Positions 7,115 to 16,883 of a DNA stretch of 64,000 bases are shown here, piece by piece. Origin of the DNA: Dokdonia sp. Hel_I_53 (GTDB lineage Bacteria > Bacteroidota > Bacteroidia > Flavobacteriales > Flavobacteriaceae); contig NZ_VISL01000001.1 in the NCBI RefSeq assembly GCF_007827465.1, positions 2,623,001 to 2,687,000 on the forward strand, written 5' to 3'. Within the stretch, counting starts at the first letter, position 1, and every line of letters starts with the position of its first letter. Both the position numbers and the translations under genes were made by a program. A model generated the notes under the pieces. It was not told the DNA's origin, did no database searches, and saw only the letters and a program-made list of their open reading frames with translations.

Positions 7115-9685
7115 TTAAAAAGGGTAGTTAATTCCTACGTTATATACGGCATTAGAGAAGTTATAATCTCTGAACCATTTGTCACCATTGTCAAGAGCTG
7201 GATTATATGTTTTGAAGCCTATGTCAAAACGAAGGGCAAAAAAATCAAAATCCCAGCGCAACCCAAATCCTGTACCTATTGCAAGCTCTTCAAGACTTGA
7301 TAACCCAGTAAATCGCGACGCTTCGTCTTCTACATTATCAAATACATTCCAGATGTTTCCTACATCAGTAAAAAGTGCTCCTTCTAAGGGTCCAATAAGA
7401 TCAAAGCGATACTCCGCATTAAAAGCAAGCTTCATATTTGCTTCATTAAATTCGTTGGGACTGCCACTACTTCCTGGACCTAAGTCGTAGGGCCTCCAAG
7501 CCCTGTTATCATTGGATCCTCCTCCAAAGAAACTTCTTATGAAAGGAATACTATTAGAATTTCCGTAAGGAATTGCAATCCCTCCAAAGGCTCTTATTGC
7601 TATAATATTATTATCTCCCAAATCCCAGTGGCGGGCATAATCTAGCTCTGTCTTTACGTATTGGGAATATGTAACTCCAAATATTCTTCTACCAGTACTT
7701 CCAGTATCTTCATTATTAGTGAGATTCCCTGCTAGTGCGAGTACATTTCCTGCAAATTCTATTTTTGTTCTAAAACGACTAAAGGTCTCGTCAAAGATAT
7801 TTTCTCTATTGTCAAAGGTATGACTCACACTTAAGGCTACTATTAAGTTGTCTTCCGTTAAGCGTTCTTGTCGCTCTGCTATGGCTTGTATGTCGTTAAC
7901 TTGTGTGTTTGTAAAACCAGTTGTAGCTCCATTGTCTACTGCATTGATGAACGCTTCTGCTCCATTAGGTATACTTAGCCTTAAACCGCCATCTGCAGTC
8001 GTTGTAAAAAACGAAGGATCTACATTTGCCTGGTTATTTATAGCAAATCTATTGAGATCATTATACGTATTTCGGTAGATGTTAAAGTAGTTGTTTGGGT
8101 TGAGGTTTCTTACATATTGAGCATCTATGAGATTCACGTTAAATGACCTTTTCCAAGATGGACTCCAATTATATTTTAAACCACCAGTTACGGTCTGCTT
8201 ATCCAGACCTATGTTTTTTTGGATACCAATACCTACATTCACTCGGGTATTGGGTTGCCACTCTGCAGGAATTATTTTTTTAGTATTAATTGGAAAAAAT
8301 ATTCTAGGGAAGGTGAGTCTAGCGTCTGCACCTATTTCTGAAATATTAAAAAAACTATCATCAGGGTTTGAGGCATCATCAGAAGCACCCAAGCTTCCAC
8401 GACCTGAAAGCTCCAAGGTTTCAGCTCCTCTAAAAATATTTCGTATCAAAAGCGATCCAAAGCCAGCAATTCCAAAATCTTGAATATTTGAGGTAGATAC
8501 ATCAAAATCTGCTCTTAACTTATATTTTTCTAATGGTGTAAGGCGTATGCTCGCTACTAGATCTGTTCGAGTGCTATCTTGAGGGTCTTCGTTATATTGA
8601 ATACTTGGGTATTTGAAAGTTCCTAAAAGACTTAGTCTGCTCAATGTTTGAACTCGGTCTGTATCTTTATAAATGGATCCAGGTTCTAATGGTATGATAT
8701 CTGTGAGTGCTTTAGGTCTATAGTGTATTTTATCGTAAGCGTAGAGGTTGTACCCATCTGTAATAAGAGAGTCTTTAAATATTTGATCTCTATTGCTATA
8801 GTTATAGTCTGTGATAATATTCACTTTTGATACTTTGTGAACTTTATAAGGGCGATCATATACAGAATCACTAATGGTCTCTTTACGGTTGCTTATGATA
8901 TAATCTAAGTTTGCTTTATTGTTTGTATTAACTGTATCCCCTATGATGCTAATAGCATTAGACTCAAAATGGTACATCCCGTTATTTCGAAACAAACTTG
9001 TAATTCTTTCTGTTTCTGCATTAATAGTTGCAGTTGTATAACGATTACCAGGTCTTAATAAAGATTTATCCTTATGTACATAGTAAATGGAATCTGCTAC
9101 TGCGGAAGGTATAATGGGGATTAAAGAGTCTAAAAGATAGGGTTTGTTTTTTTCAACAAGATAATTTACAACAGCACGTTGATTGCTGTCACGAACTATT
9201 TTGTAATCTACAGCAGCGTTAAAATACCCGTTGTTTACATAATAAGCTGTAAGTCTATTAGCGCTTTTTTGAGTTATTTCTTCTGTGACAATCGCTGGGG
9301 CTTCACCAGTTGTTTTTATAGCCTCATTAAAATTTTTTTTAAATTTTCTTGAAGCTTCTACTTGTTTTTCAGAAAGAAGTTTCTCCCAGAAAGTAACTTT
9401 TCCAGCGCTTGCAACACGCTGTTGATTTAATATAGAGTCAATATTAGGTCGAGCTAGGTTGTAAATGTAAAGTCGTAAAGGAATATTGAGTAAGGGAAGT
9501 CTCGAATTAGGTTTTTGATATAAAAAATTATAAAGACGAGAGTCGCTTACCTTTTCTCCATTTTCATAAATAGTATTTTCGGTAAGTAAATAACCATCAT
9601 CAGGTACCCGCTTTGTGGCATCACAGGCAGATAGAAATACTGCCACTAGCAGAAATAGTGATATTTTTGTAAACGGAGTTCTCAA
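7115..9685 (-). CDS. Lipidated BamA/TamA-family outer membrane protein (TamL-like)
   Basis: An 856-residue Omp85 relative with a lipoprotein signal peptide: lipobox LSAC near residues 18-21, then DATKRVPDDGYLL. The N-terminal half resembles POTRA-type repeats. The C-terminal half is a beta-barrel with many alternating aromatic strands, ending in NVGINYPF with the terminal aromatic of an outer-membrane signal. Lipidated members of this family in Bacteroidota are called TamL and act in outer membrane biogenesis. The symbol is left empty because the family contains several paralogues. The start at 9685 follows a good minus-strand promoter and gives the intact signal peptide. Confidence 0.85.
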   Translation of the reverse strand: MRTPFTKISLFLLVAVFLSACDATKRVPDDGYLLTENTIYENGEKVSDSRLYNFLYQKPNSRLPLLNIPLRLYIYNLARPNIDSILNQQRVASAGKVTFWEKLLSEKQVEASRKFKKNFNEAIKTTGEAPAIVTEEITQKSANRLTAYYVNNGYFNAAVDYKIVRDSNQRAVVNYLVEKNKPYLLDSLIPIIPSAVADSIYYVHKDKSLLRPGNRYTTATINAETERITSLFRNNGMYHFESNAISIIGDTVNTNNKANLDYIISNRKETISDSVYDRPYKVHKVSKVNIITDYNYSNRDQIFKDSLITDGYNLYAYDKIHYRPKALTDIIPLEPGSIYKDTDRVQTLSRLSLLGTFKYPSIQYNEDPQDSTRTDLVASIRLTPLEKYKLRADFDVSTSNIQDFGIAGFGSLLIRNIFRGAETLELSGRGSLGASDDASNPDDSFFNISEIGADARLTFPRIFFPINTKKIIPAEWQPNTRVNVGIGIQKNIGLDKQTVTGGLKYNWSPSWKRSFNVNLIDAQYVRNLNPNNYFNIYRNTYNDLNRFAINNQANVDPSFFTTTADGGLRLSIPNGAEAFINAVDNGATTGFTNTQVNDIQAIAERQERLTEDNLIVALSVSHTFDNRENIFDETFSRFRTKIEFAGNVLALAGNLTNNEDTGSTGRRIFGVTYSQYVKTELDYARHWDLGDNNIIAIRAFGGIAIPYGNSNSIPFIRSFFGGGSNDNRAWRPYDLGPGSSGSPNEFNEANMKLAFNAEYRFDLIGPLEGALFTDVGNIWNVFDNVEDEASRFTGLSSLEELAIGTGFGLRWDFDFFALRFDIGFKTYNPALDNGDKWFRDYNFSNAVYNVGINYPF

Positions 9686-9704
9686 CAGGGCTTCTTCACA
9701 GTTT

Positions 9705-9733
9705 CAAAAGTACATTTAAATCGTGGTAAGCAA
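9705..9733 (-). promoter_or_regulatory. Promoter of the tamL-like gene
   Basis: Minus strand: TTG at 9733-9731, 18-nt spacer, TACTTTTG at 9712-9705. It predicts a leader of about 15 nt. The -35-like part lies inside the first codons of the divergent methyltransferase gene. Confidence 0.55.
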
Positions 9734-10460
9734 AAATACAATCAAACGAATAACGAGTTTAGGTCAAAAAAAGTACCGTAATCGAGAAGGTATCTTTGTT
9801 GCCGAAGGTATTAAAGTCATTACAGAGCTACTTCAATCTACTTTCTTGCTTAAAGAGTTGTATGTGGAAGATGAAAACGCTTTCGCGAAAGCGATCACAA
9901 AAAAAGAAGCGTCCAAAATTTTTAAAGCAACTCATACAGAATTAAAGAAACTAAGCTTTTTAAAGACCCCACAAAAAGCAGTTGCAGTTTTTAATATTCC
10001 CAAAGAAAGTATAATTGACAGAGGAGGTATTACGGTGGTAATTGACGATGTACGAGATCCAGGTAATTTAGGTACTATAATAAGACTCTGTGATTGGTTT
10101 GGTATTAAACAATTGATCTGTTCACCACAAACGGTAGATTGCTTTAATCCCAAGGTGGTGCAAGCAACTATGGGGTCGCTTACTAGAGTTCATATTATTT
10201 ATACTAATTTAGAGGAGTATCTAAAAGAAGAGCATAGAACTATTTATGGAACTTTTATGGATGGAACAAACATCTATCAATGCACTCTTGAAAAAGAAGG
10301 AGTGCTTATTATGGGTAATGAAGCAAATGGAATTTCTTCAACAATAGAACACTATATCAATAGTAGAATAGCCATTCCAAGGTTTGGTGTTCAACAAGCG
10401 ACAGAAAGTTTGAACGTAGCCACTGCAGCAGCCATTAGTTTAAGTGAATTTAAACGATAG
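9723..10460 (+). CDS. TrmH/SpoU-family RNA 2'-O-methyltransferase
   Basis: SAM-dependent ribose methyltransferase of the SPOUT class, acting on rRNA or tRNA; the exact target is not visible. An N-terminal substrate-binding domain (FVAEGIKVITELL, about 25-37) precedes the SpoU domain. DDVRDPGNLGTIIR lies at about 108-121, MGNEANGIS near 197, and IPRFGVQQATESLNVATAAA near the C-terminus. It has 245 residues from GTG 9723. The start lies 37 nt from the divergent tamL-like gene. A palindrome copy encodes AFAKA at 53-57, in the loop between the substrate-binding domain elements. Confidence 0.92.
   Translation: MVSKNTIKRITSLGQKKYRNREGIFVAEGIKVITELLQSTFLLKELYVEDENAFAKAITKKEASKIFKATHTELKKLSFLKTPQKAVAVFNIPKESIIDRGGITVVIDDVRDPGNLGTIIRLCDWFGIKQLICSPQTVDCFNPKVVQATMGSLTRVHIIYTNLEEYLKEEHRTIYGTFMDGTNIYQCTLEKEGVLIMGNEANGISSTIEHYINSRIAIPRFGVQQATESLNVATAAAISLSEFKR
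9878..9893. repeat. Palindromic repeat copy (16/16), inside the SpoU gene
   Basis: Exact copy, read as AFAKA. Confidence 0.97.
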
Positions 10461-10473
10461 AAGTTTTAGCTTG

Positions 10474-11178
10474 CTATTGGAAAGTAAAGTTTAAGAACAC
10501 CCCACGAGATTGCATTCTATTTATATTTCCAGTCCACGGGCTGTTAGGTCTATTATCTCTTACAAGTTCGTCGCCAGTGGCAAAAACACCTTTAATACTA
10601 GGAGTAAATTTGAAGTAATAAAGGAAAAAGTCCATCCCTATACCTAACTCATAAAAAAAAGGTTTAGATGTAGTTCTAAATTTTCCAGCAAAATTGTCAT
10701 CTGGATTGTCCTCATTACTAGAAAGATTAATTGCTGTCGCCACGCCCAGTGATACAAAAGGCTTAATGTTGTTAAGTCGTTTAGTGTTAATTCTCAAAAG
10801 TAAAGGGGCATAAATGTACGTAGATGGAACTTCTCTAAAGAGATCAGACTCTTTCTCAAAACGTGGATCAGGTGCGTACATTAAATTGCGTTGAGTGTAT
10901 ACAAGACCAGGTTCTGTTCTTAAGTCAAAATAATCAGATAATCTTAAATTACCTATAAGACCTACATTAAACCCTATAGTGCGTTCTACCTGAATATCTT
11001 CCTGTTGCTCTTGATAATCAAAATTATAATCAAGAGAATTTATGCCAAAGTAATAGCCCCATGACAGAGGTTTTTTATCAAAATTTTGGTTGTTTTGAAC
11101 CCGAGGCTTTGTAAGCCACTGGCCATGTACAGTACTAAAAGAGAATAATAAAAGAAGTACAACAATAGTGGTGCGCAT
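10474..11178 (-). CDS. porT: PorT-family type IX secretion outer membrane protein
   Basis: A 234-residue predicted beta-barrel with an N-terminal signal peptide (cleavage likely after VHG, near residue 19). PorT/SprT is required for type IX secretion and gliding in Bacteroidota. Visible features are alternating aromatic strands such as WGYYFGINSLDYNFDY, GFNVGLIGNLRLSDYFDLR and the final FLNFTFQ, ending in an aromatic-x pair. It lies 4 nt downstream of ubiE in the same direction, an arrangement typical of flavobacterial porT. It converges with the SpoU gene. The family call relies on this context and the barrel pattern. Confidence 0.82.
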   Translation of the reverse strand: MRTTIVVLLLLFSFSTVHGQWLTKPRVQNNQNFDKKPLSWGYYFGINSLDYNFDYQEQQEDIQVERTIGFNVGLIGNLRLSDYFDLRTEPGLVYTQRNLMYAPDPRFEKESDLFREVPSTYIYAPLLLRINTKRLNNIKPFVSLGVATAINLSSNEDNPDDNFAGKFRTTSKPFFYELGIGMDFFLYYFKFTPSIKGVFATGDELVRDNRPNSPWTGNINRMQSRGVFLNFTFQ

Positions 11179-11182
11179 ATGA

Positions 11183-11914
11183 TTATTTTGTGGCTGTATA
11201 AATAGTTGCTACGCCAAAGGTTTGTGGTTTGTCTTGCACGTCTTTAAACCCAATTTTACGCAAAATATTGTTGAGTGCCTCACCAAAAGGAAATGCAATG
11301 GCACTTTCACTTAGGTAACCATAAGCTTTTTTGTCTTTAGAAAACAGTTTTCCAACTGCGGGTAAAATGACTTTAGAATGAAAGTTATAGCCTTGCTTAA
11401 AAGGCGTTCTAGTAGGTACAGAAGTTTCTAAAATTATAAAAACACCTCCTGGTTTAAGGACTCTCAAAATTTCAGAAAGGCCTTTTTCTAAATTCTCAAA
11501 ATTTCGAACTCCAAAGGCGACCGTGACCGCGTCAAAACTATTATCATCAAATGGCATCTCTTCACTATCTGCTTGTATCATTTCGATACGACTGTCAAGA
11601 TTTTTCGCTTTTATTTTTTTTCTACCTACGGAAAGCATCCCTTCAGATATGTCAAGACCCACCAGTTTTGTTGCGTCTGTGCTTGCCATATTTATGATGA
11701 GATCTCCTGTTCCCGTAGCAATATCTAAAATAGATTCAGGATCTGTATCTGCAACCAGCTGTACTACTTTATTTCGCCACTTTACATCTATCCCAAAAGA
11801 GATGACTCTATTTAAACCATCGTATTCACCAGAAATCGTATCAAACATTTTCTCGACCTGTTGCTTTTTTGACTTGTCAGAAGATTTATAAGGGGTTACC
11901 TTTTTAGTCATCAC
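11183..11914 (-). CDS. ubiE: Demethylmenaquinone methyltransferase UbiE/MenG
   Basis: SAM-dependent C-methylation of demethylmenaquinone, the last step of menaquinone synthesis. The 243 residues show [24 protein letters not shown] at 20-43, the SAM-binding DIATGTGD at 64-71, and [25 protein letters not shown] further on, all standard for UbiE. Two adjacent ATGs (11914 and 11911) are possible starts. The stop lies 4 nt from porT, so the pair is probably one transcript. Confidence 0.95.
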   Translation of the reverse strand: MMTKKVTPYKSSDKSKKQQVEKMFDTISGEYDGLNRVISFGIDVKWRNKVVQLVADTDPESILDIATGTGDLIINMASTDATKLVGLDISEGMLSVGRKKIKAKNLDSRIEMIQADSEEMPFDDNSFDAVTVAFGVRNFENLEKGLSEILRVLKPGGVFIILETSVPTRTPFKQGYNFHSKVILPAVGKLFSKDKKAYGYLSESAIAFPFGEALNNILRKIGFKDVQDKPQTFGVATIYTATK

Positions 11915-12039
11915 TATTTTTTTTGTAAATATACTACTTTCAAATAATGAGTCTTAATTTGCATATCACAAGATTTGAGCTAGTAACTTCTCAAATGAAG
12001 GCATTGCGATCAGATTAGAACTGTAAATATTCAATTATT

Positions 12040-12055
12040 CGCTTTCGCGAAAGCG
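12040..12055. repeat. Palindromic repeat copy (16/16)
   Basis: Exact copy in the ubiE/trkA divergent intergenic region. Flanks ATT/AAT extend the perfect palindrome to 22 bp. Confidence 0.97.
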
Positions 12056-12102
12056 AATACATACAAAGTCTCACATTCTTTTATATAGACTGGTAGATGT
12101 GC

Positions 12103-12110
12103 TATCTTTG
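12103..12110 (+). promoter_or_regulatory. -7 box for trkA
   Basis: TATCTTTG, 25 nt before the ATG at 12135. It lies inside an in-frame upstream extension starting with GTG 12099, so the ATG at 12135 is the better start. Confidence 0.5.
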
Positions 12111-12134
12111 TGTGCATTTTCTAGTAAATTTTTT

Positions 12135-13484
12135 ATGAAAATAATCATTGCAGGAGCAGGGGAGGTAGGTTTTCACCTAGCGAAACTACTCTCATACGAG
12201 TCACAAGACATAACCCTCATTGATATAGATCGAGAGAATCTAGCCTATGCAGATACGCATCTAGATATCAGAACTATTAAAGGGGATGCTACTTCTATTT
12301 CGATTCTCCAAGACTCACGTGTAAACGGTGTTGATCTTCTTATAGCTGTGACAGCAAGTGAGACTACTAATATCACGGTGTGTGTGCTTGCAAAGCAATT
12401 AGGTGCGCAGCGTACGATTGCTCGAATCTCAAATACTGAGTTTATAGAACATAAAGAATTAGCAGGTTTTAAAAAGTTTGGTATAGATGAGCTCATTTCT
12501 CCAGAGAGTTTAGCAGCTGGTGAAATTGAGTTACTTCTTAATCAAAGCGGATTTACAGATAGTTTTGAGTTTGAGAATGGTGCTTTGACTATGGTTGGGA
12601 CTACTTTATCGAGAACTGCCTCATTTGTAGGTAAAAGTGTAAAAGAGGCTGCAAAGATTTTTCCAGAACTACATTTTATGCCTATCGCAATACAGCGCGA
12701 GGGCACGCAATATACACTTATCCCACGAGGAGACACTGTATTTAAAGAGGGAGATCATATCTACTTTGTAACTGTTGCGGGTGGTGTGGAAGAAATATAT
12801 AAGCTTACAGGGAAAGTACGTCAGAAAATCAAAAACGTAATGATCCTAGGCGGTAGTAATATTGGTTCAAAAACTGCAAAAGACCTTTGCGGTAATAAAT
12901 TTAACGTGAAGCTTGTAGAGAAAAATAGAGATAAAGCAATTGATCTTGCAGATATGCTACCAAGAGCGTTAGTTATTAATGGTGATGGACGTAACGTTGA
13001 GCTGCTCGATGAAGAAAATATACACGATATGGACGCTTTTATCTCTGTAACGGGAGATAGTGAAACAAATATTATGTCTTGCTTAGTAGCTAAGTCAAAA
13101 GGAGTGCAAAAAACCATTGCTCTTGTAGAGAATATGGATTACTTCCAGCTTTCACAAAGTATAGGTATAGATACACTAATTAATAAAAAGCTACTTGCGG
13201 CAAATAATATATTTAGATATATACGCAAGGGAGAGGTTGTTGCGATGACAAAGCTCAACAATATGAATGCAGAGTTGCTAGAGTTTATTGTAAAAAAGAA
13301 CTCTGAAGTAGAAGGTAAACTTATAAGAGATATAGACTTCCCCAGATCTGCAACTATCGCTGGTGTTGTACGTAATGAAGAGGGGCTTATAGCGCTTGGA
13401 GATTTTAAAATTGTGGCTGGAGATCGAGTGGTTGTTTGTTGCTTACCTAGATCTATTAAAAAGGTAGAAGAAATGTTTATCTAA
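12135..13484 (+). CDS. trkA: Trk potassium transporter regulatory subunit TrkA
   Basis: Peripheral NAD(H)-binding subunit that gates the TrkH potassium channel. Two tandem RCK units are visible. Each starts with a Rossmann motif: MKIIIAGAGEVGFHLAKLL at the N-terminus and NVMILGGSNIGSKTAKDL in the middle. Each is followed by a TrkA-C domain, the second ending in IAGDRVVVCCLP-type sequence. It has 449 residues from ATG 12135, near the E. coli length of 458. trkH starts 6 nt after the stop, so the subunits are co-expressed. Confidence 0.95.
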   Translation: MKIIIAGAGEVGFHLAKLLSYESQDITLIDIDRENLAYADTHLDIRTIKGDATSISILQDSRVNGVDLLIAVTASETTNITVCVLAKQLGAQRTIARISNTEFIEHKELAGFKKFGIDELISPESLAAGEIELLLNQSGFTDSFEFENGALTMVGTTLSRTASFVGKSVKEAAKIFPELHFMPIAIQREGTQYTLIPRGDTVFKEGDHIYFVTVAGGVEEIYKLTGKVRQKIKNVMILGGSNIGSKTAKDLCGNKFNVKLVEKNRDKAIDLADMLPRALVINGDGRNVELLDEENIHDMDAFISVTGDSETNIMSCLVAKSKGVQKTIALVENMDYFQLSQSIGIDTLINKKLLAANNIFRYIRKGEVVAMTKLNNMNAELLEFIVKKNSEVEGKLIRDIDFPRSATIAGVVRNEEGLIALGDFKIVAGDRVVVCCLPRSIKKVEEMFI

Positions 13485-13490
13485 CTGTTC

Positions 13491-14987
13491 ATGCCAAAAC
13501 TTAATTACAAGATAATATTTCACCTTATGGGCTTGCTATTGCTCGTCAATGGTGGTTTTATGCTTATTGCTGCTTTTGTAAGCTTTATTACAAAAGATGG
13601 TGTGGGGCTTGAAGTATCTGCTGCGGCCTTAATTACTGCCTTTGTTGGTGTGTCACTCATGTTTTTGACTAGGGGGCACGAAAAAGAAGTTAAAAAGCGA
13701 GAGGGATACATTATTGTGACTTTTGGATGGTTATTCATGTCTCTTAGTGGGATGTTGCCTTATTTGTTCTCTGGCGCAATTCCAACACTAGCAAATGCTT
13801 TTTTTGAAACCATAAGTGGCTATACTACAACAGGTGCAACCATATTAACAGAGATAGAAGCGCTTCCTAAAAGTATTCTTTTTTGGAGGTCTACAACACA
13901 CTGGATAGGCGGTATGGGTATTATTGTACTTGCGATAGCTATTTTACCGCTATTGGGTATAGGTGGGATGCAACTTTTTGCAGCAGAGGCGCCAGGGCCT
14001 AGTGCAGATAAACTACACCCTCGTATAACCGATACTGCTAAGCGCCTTTGGCTCATTTATTTTGGGTTTACGATACTTGAAACTATATTTTTAAAACTGG
14101 CAGGGATGTCATTTTTTGATGCTGCAAATCATGCAATGAGTACGCTATCTACAGGTGGTTTTTCTACAAAAAATGCCAGTGTAGCTCATTGGAACGACAA
14201 ACCACTTATACAATATATTATCATATTTTTCATGCTGCTAGCGGGTACAAATTTTGTACTAAGTTATTTTGCTTTTAAAGGCAGAATTCAGCGTATTCTA
14301 AAAGACGAAGAATTTCGTTTATACATGTCATTTGTGATAGGGTTTTCTATAATTGCAGCAACGGTTATGTATTTAAATGCAGATTTCACGCTCTCTAGCA
14401 TAGACCATCCTATGGTATTAGGAAGAGCAGAAAGTGCTATAAGACACGGGCTTTTTCAAGTACTAGCGGTGATTACTACCACAGGATTTGTAACGGCAGA
14501 TTATACAATGTGGACACCATTTCTAACTATTATCTTTTTCGGTTTAATGTTTCTGGGAGGCTCAGCTGGGTCAACTTCTGGAGGTATAAAAGTAGTAAGG
14601 CATTTGCTTACTATCCGGAATGCCTTTGTAGAGTTTAAACGTACGTTACATCCTAATGCGATCTTGCCTGTACGTTATAATACTAGATCTGTAGATCGAT
14701 CTATTATTTACAATATACTAGCATTTTTCATATTGTATATGTTATCCTGGATCGTAGGTGCTAGTGTTCTAGGGTCTTTAGGGCTAGATTTTAGGACTGC
14801 ATTAGGGGGTGCGGCTTCTGCTTTAGGTAATGTAGGTCCAGCTTTTGGAAGCTTAGGACCTGTAGATAATTATGGCTGGCTACCTGTAGGAGCAAAATGG
14901 TGGATGGCATTTTTAATGCTTATAGGACGCCTAGAGCTTTTTACTGTTCTTATTTTATTAACCCCATTTTTTTGGCGTAATAGATGA
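13491..14987 (+). CDS. trkH: Trk potassium uptake channel TrkH
   Basis: Inner membrane potassium-translocating subunit, 498 residues with about ten hydrophobic helices. The four pseudo-repeat pore loops are recognisable by their selectivity-filter glycines: TTTGAT, STGGFS, TTTGFV and LGNVGPAF. The first methionine at 13491 gives the standard N-terminal helix. The stop overlaps the ATG of the following FAD protein by 4 nt (ATGA). Confidence 0.95.
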   Translation: MPKLNYKIIFHLMGLLLLVNGGFMLIAAFVSFITKDGVGLEVSAAALITAFVGVSLMFLTRGHEKEVKKREGYIIVTFGWLFMSLSGMLPYLFSGAIPTLANAFFETISGYTTTGATILTEIEALPKSILFWRSTTHWIGGMGIIVLAIAILPLLGIGGMQLFAAEAPGPSADKLHPRITDTAKRLWLIYFGFTILETIFLKLAGMSFFDAANHAMSTLSTGGFSTKNASVAHWNDKPLIQYIIIFFMLLAGTNFVLSYFAFKGRIQRILKDEEFRLYMSFVIGFSIIAATVMYLNADFTLSSIDHPMVLGRAESAIRHGLFQVLAVITTTGFVTADYTMWTPFLTIIFFGLMFLGGSAGSTSGGIKVVRHLLTIRNAFVEFKRTLHPNAILPVRYNTRSVDRSIIYNILAFFILYMLSWIVGASVLGSLGLDFRTALGGAASALGNVGPAFGSLGPVDNYGWLPVGAKWWMAFLMLIGRLELFTVLILLTPFFWRNR

Positions 14988-15967
14988 TTATGGACAACAC
15001 TTCATATGACCTTGTAATTATTGGCGGAGGGCCCATAGGTATCGCTTGTGGTATAGAGGCACAAAAAAAAGATTTAAAGTATGTAATTCTTGAGAAAGGG
15101 GTATTGGTAAACGCGCTTTATAACTTTCCAGAAAACATGACCTTCTTTAGTACTTCAGAATTGTTAGAGATTGGAGAGGTTCCCTTCGTATCAGACAGAG
15201 ATAAGCCTACACGTAAGGAATCGTTAGAATATTATCGTCGGGTTCAAGAAACTTACAATTTAAATATTAGTCTATATACAGAGGTGTTGAAAATGACTCC
15301 TAAAGAAGAAGGTTACACTATAGTAACTGGTAAGGGTGACGCTTTCGCAAAAGCGGTAATTGTTGCAACAGGCTTTTATGATACCCCTAGAGAACTAAAA
15401 ATACCAGGAGCAAATCTTCCAAAGGTGAAATATTTTTATGACAGTCCACATCCTTATGTGGGCCAGAAAATAGTTATCATAGGCGCTGCAAACTCTGCCT
15501 GTGATGTAGCGCTAGAAACCTACTACAAAGGCGCAGAGGTAACTATGGTAGTGCGTGGTGCTGGAATTAATGAACGTACAAAATATTGGATAAAGCCTAA
15601 TATTGAAAATCGAATCAAGGAAGGTGCTATAGCTGCTCACTTTAATTCACAAGTGACAAGTATTTCAAAGGAGAATGTTACAGTAAACACTCTAAATGGT
15701 GAGATTGTAATAGAAAATGATTTCGTGCTCGCTATGATAGGCTATAAGCCTAATTATACACTCTTTAAGAATATCGGGTTACCCATTGATGATGATGAGT
15801 TTAGAACACCTATCTTCAATGAGGAAACGTTAGAAACACCTTTGCCTAATGTTTTTATTGCGGGAGTTGCCGCAGGCGGACTAAAAACGAGCCGGTTTTT
15901 TATTGAAAATACTCGAATCCACGCAGAAATGATTCTAAATCATCTAGAAAAAAAGTTAAAAAAGTAG
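14984..15967 (+). CDS. ypdA: YpdA-family FAD-dependent (putative bacillithiol) disulfide reductase
   Basis: Flavoprotein of the thioredoxin-reductase fold but without a CxxC motif. Visible are GGGPIGIACGIEA near residues 13-25 (FAD), IIGAANSACDVALE in the middle (NADPH), and VFIAGVAAGG near the C-terminus. In Firmicutes YpdA reduces bacillithiol disulfide; that role is transferred by family only. It overlaps trkH by 4 nt; a second ATG at 14990 is an alternative start. A palindrome copy with one mismatch encodes AFAKA at 120-124, directly before VIVATG. Confidence 0.85.
   Translation: MIMDNTSYDLVIIGGGPIGIACGIEAQKKDLKYVILEKGVLVNALYNFPENMTFFSTSELLEIGEVPFVSDRDKPTRKESLEYYRRVQETYNLNISLYTEVLKMTPKEEGYTIVTGKGDAFAKAVIVATGFYDTPRELKIPGANLPKVKYFYDSPHPYVGQKIVIIGAANSACDVALETYYKGAEVTMVVRGAGINERTKYWIKPNIENRIKEGAIAAHFNSQVTSISKENVTVNTLNGEIVIENDFVLAMIGYKPNYTLFKNIGLPIDDDEFRTPIFNEETLETPLPNVFIAGVAAGGLKTSRFFIENTRIHAEMILNHLEKKLKK
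15340..15355. repeat. Palindromic repeat copy (15/16), inside ypdA
   Basis: CGCTTTCGCAAAAGCG, with one central G-to-A change that keeps the AFAKA reading (GCG to GCA). Confidence 0.93.
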
Positions 15968-15972
15968 AAGTG

Positions 15973-15988
15973 CGCTTTCGCGAAAGCG
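15973..15988. repeat. Palindromic repeat copy (16/16)
   Basis: Exact copy, 5 nt after the ypdA stop and 38 nt before the esterase start. Confidence 0.97.
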
Positions 15989-16026
15989 TAAACTTATATT
16001 TCCAATAGAATTGATATAGTAATAAA

Positions 16027-16851
16027 ATGAAAAAAATAGTACTGCTCTTATTACTCTGTATCTCTACTAAAGGTTTTGCTCAAAACACCTTAGAAATCAA
16101 TGGAAAACGCGATTTCTCTATAGGTGAAATAGTGACTGTCCATTCTGAGATCTTACAGGAAGAGCGAGCGTTAAATATTTATCTTCCTAAAGGATATAAT
16201 GATAGTGGAGATAAAAAATATCCAGTCATATATTTATTAGATGGTTCTTTAGAAGAAGATATCATACATATCGCTGGGCTTGTGCAATTTTGTTCTTTTT
16301 CTTGGATAAATATCATTCCAGAATCTATTGTGGTAGGTATTTCAAATATAGATCGAAAAAGAGATTTTACATTCCCTACAAAGAATAAGCAAGACAAAGC
16401 TGATTTTCCAACTGCAGGAGGATCTGATAAATTTATTAAATTTATAGAAAGAGAACTGCAGCCCACTATAATAGAGAATTACAGAGTGAGCGAGACATCC
16501 ACTATAATAGGACAATCCCTTGGAGGCCTTCTAACAACAGAAGTATTATTAACTAGACCGTCGCTCTTTACAAATTATATAATAATTAGTCCGAGTCTAT
16601 GGTGGGATGATGAGTCATTATTAACTAGACCTATACAAGAATTAAAACTTCCTGGAAGTGTATATGTTGGGGTTGGTAAGGAAGGAGAAATCATGGAGCG
16701 TACCGCGAAGGGCTTATTTGAAAAGATTTTAAAATATAGCAGCACTGAAAAAATACATTTTAACTCTTTTGAAAAACAAACACATGGCGACGCATTACAT
16801 CTTGCGGTGTATGATGCCTTTGAAAAAATCTTTAATAAAAATCAGAATTAA
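16027..16851 (+). CDS. Secreted alpha/beta-hydrolase esterase (esterase D family)
   Basis: 274 residues with a signal peptide (MKKIVLLLLLCISTKGFAQ) predicting periplasmic or secreted location. The core matches the esterase-D / enterochelin-esterase-like family: YPVIYLLDG around 65-73, nucleophile elbow GQSLGG with Ser164, and a late KQTHGDALH segment that would supply the histidine. The natural substrate cannot be inferred. It stands alone between ypdA and ctlX. Confidence 0.82.
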   Translation: MKKIVLLLLLCISTKGFAQNTLEINGKRDFSIGEIVTVHSEILQEERALNIYLPKGYNDSGDKKYPVIYLLDGSLEEDIIHIAGLVQFCSFSWINIIPESIVVGISNIDRKRDFTFPTKNKQDKADFPTAGGSDKFIKFIERELQPTIIENYRVSETSTIIGQSLGGLLTTEVLLTRPSLFTNYIIISPSLWWDDESLLTRPIQELKLPGSVYVGVGKEGEIMERTAKGLFEKILKYSSTEKIHFNSFEKQTHGDALHLAVYDAFEKIFNKNQN

Positions 16852-16883
16852 GCATATATTGCTTTATTAGCACTTAAATACCT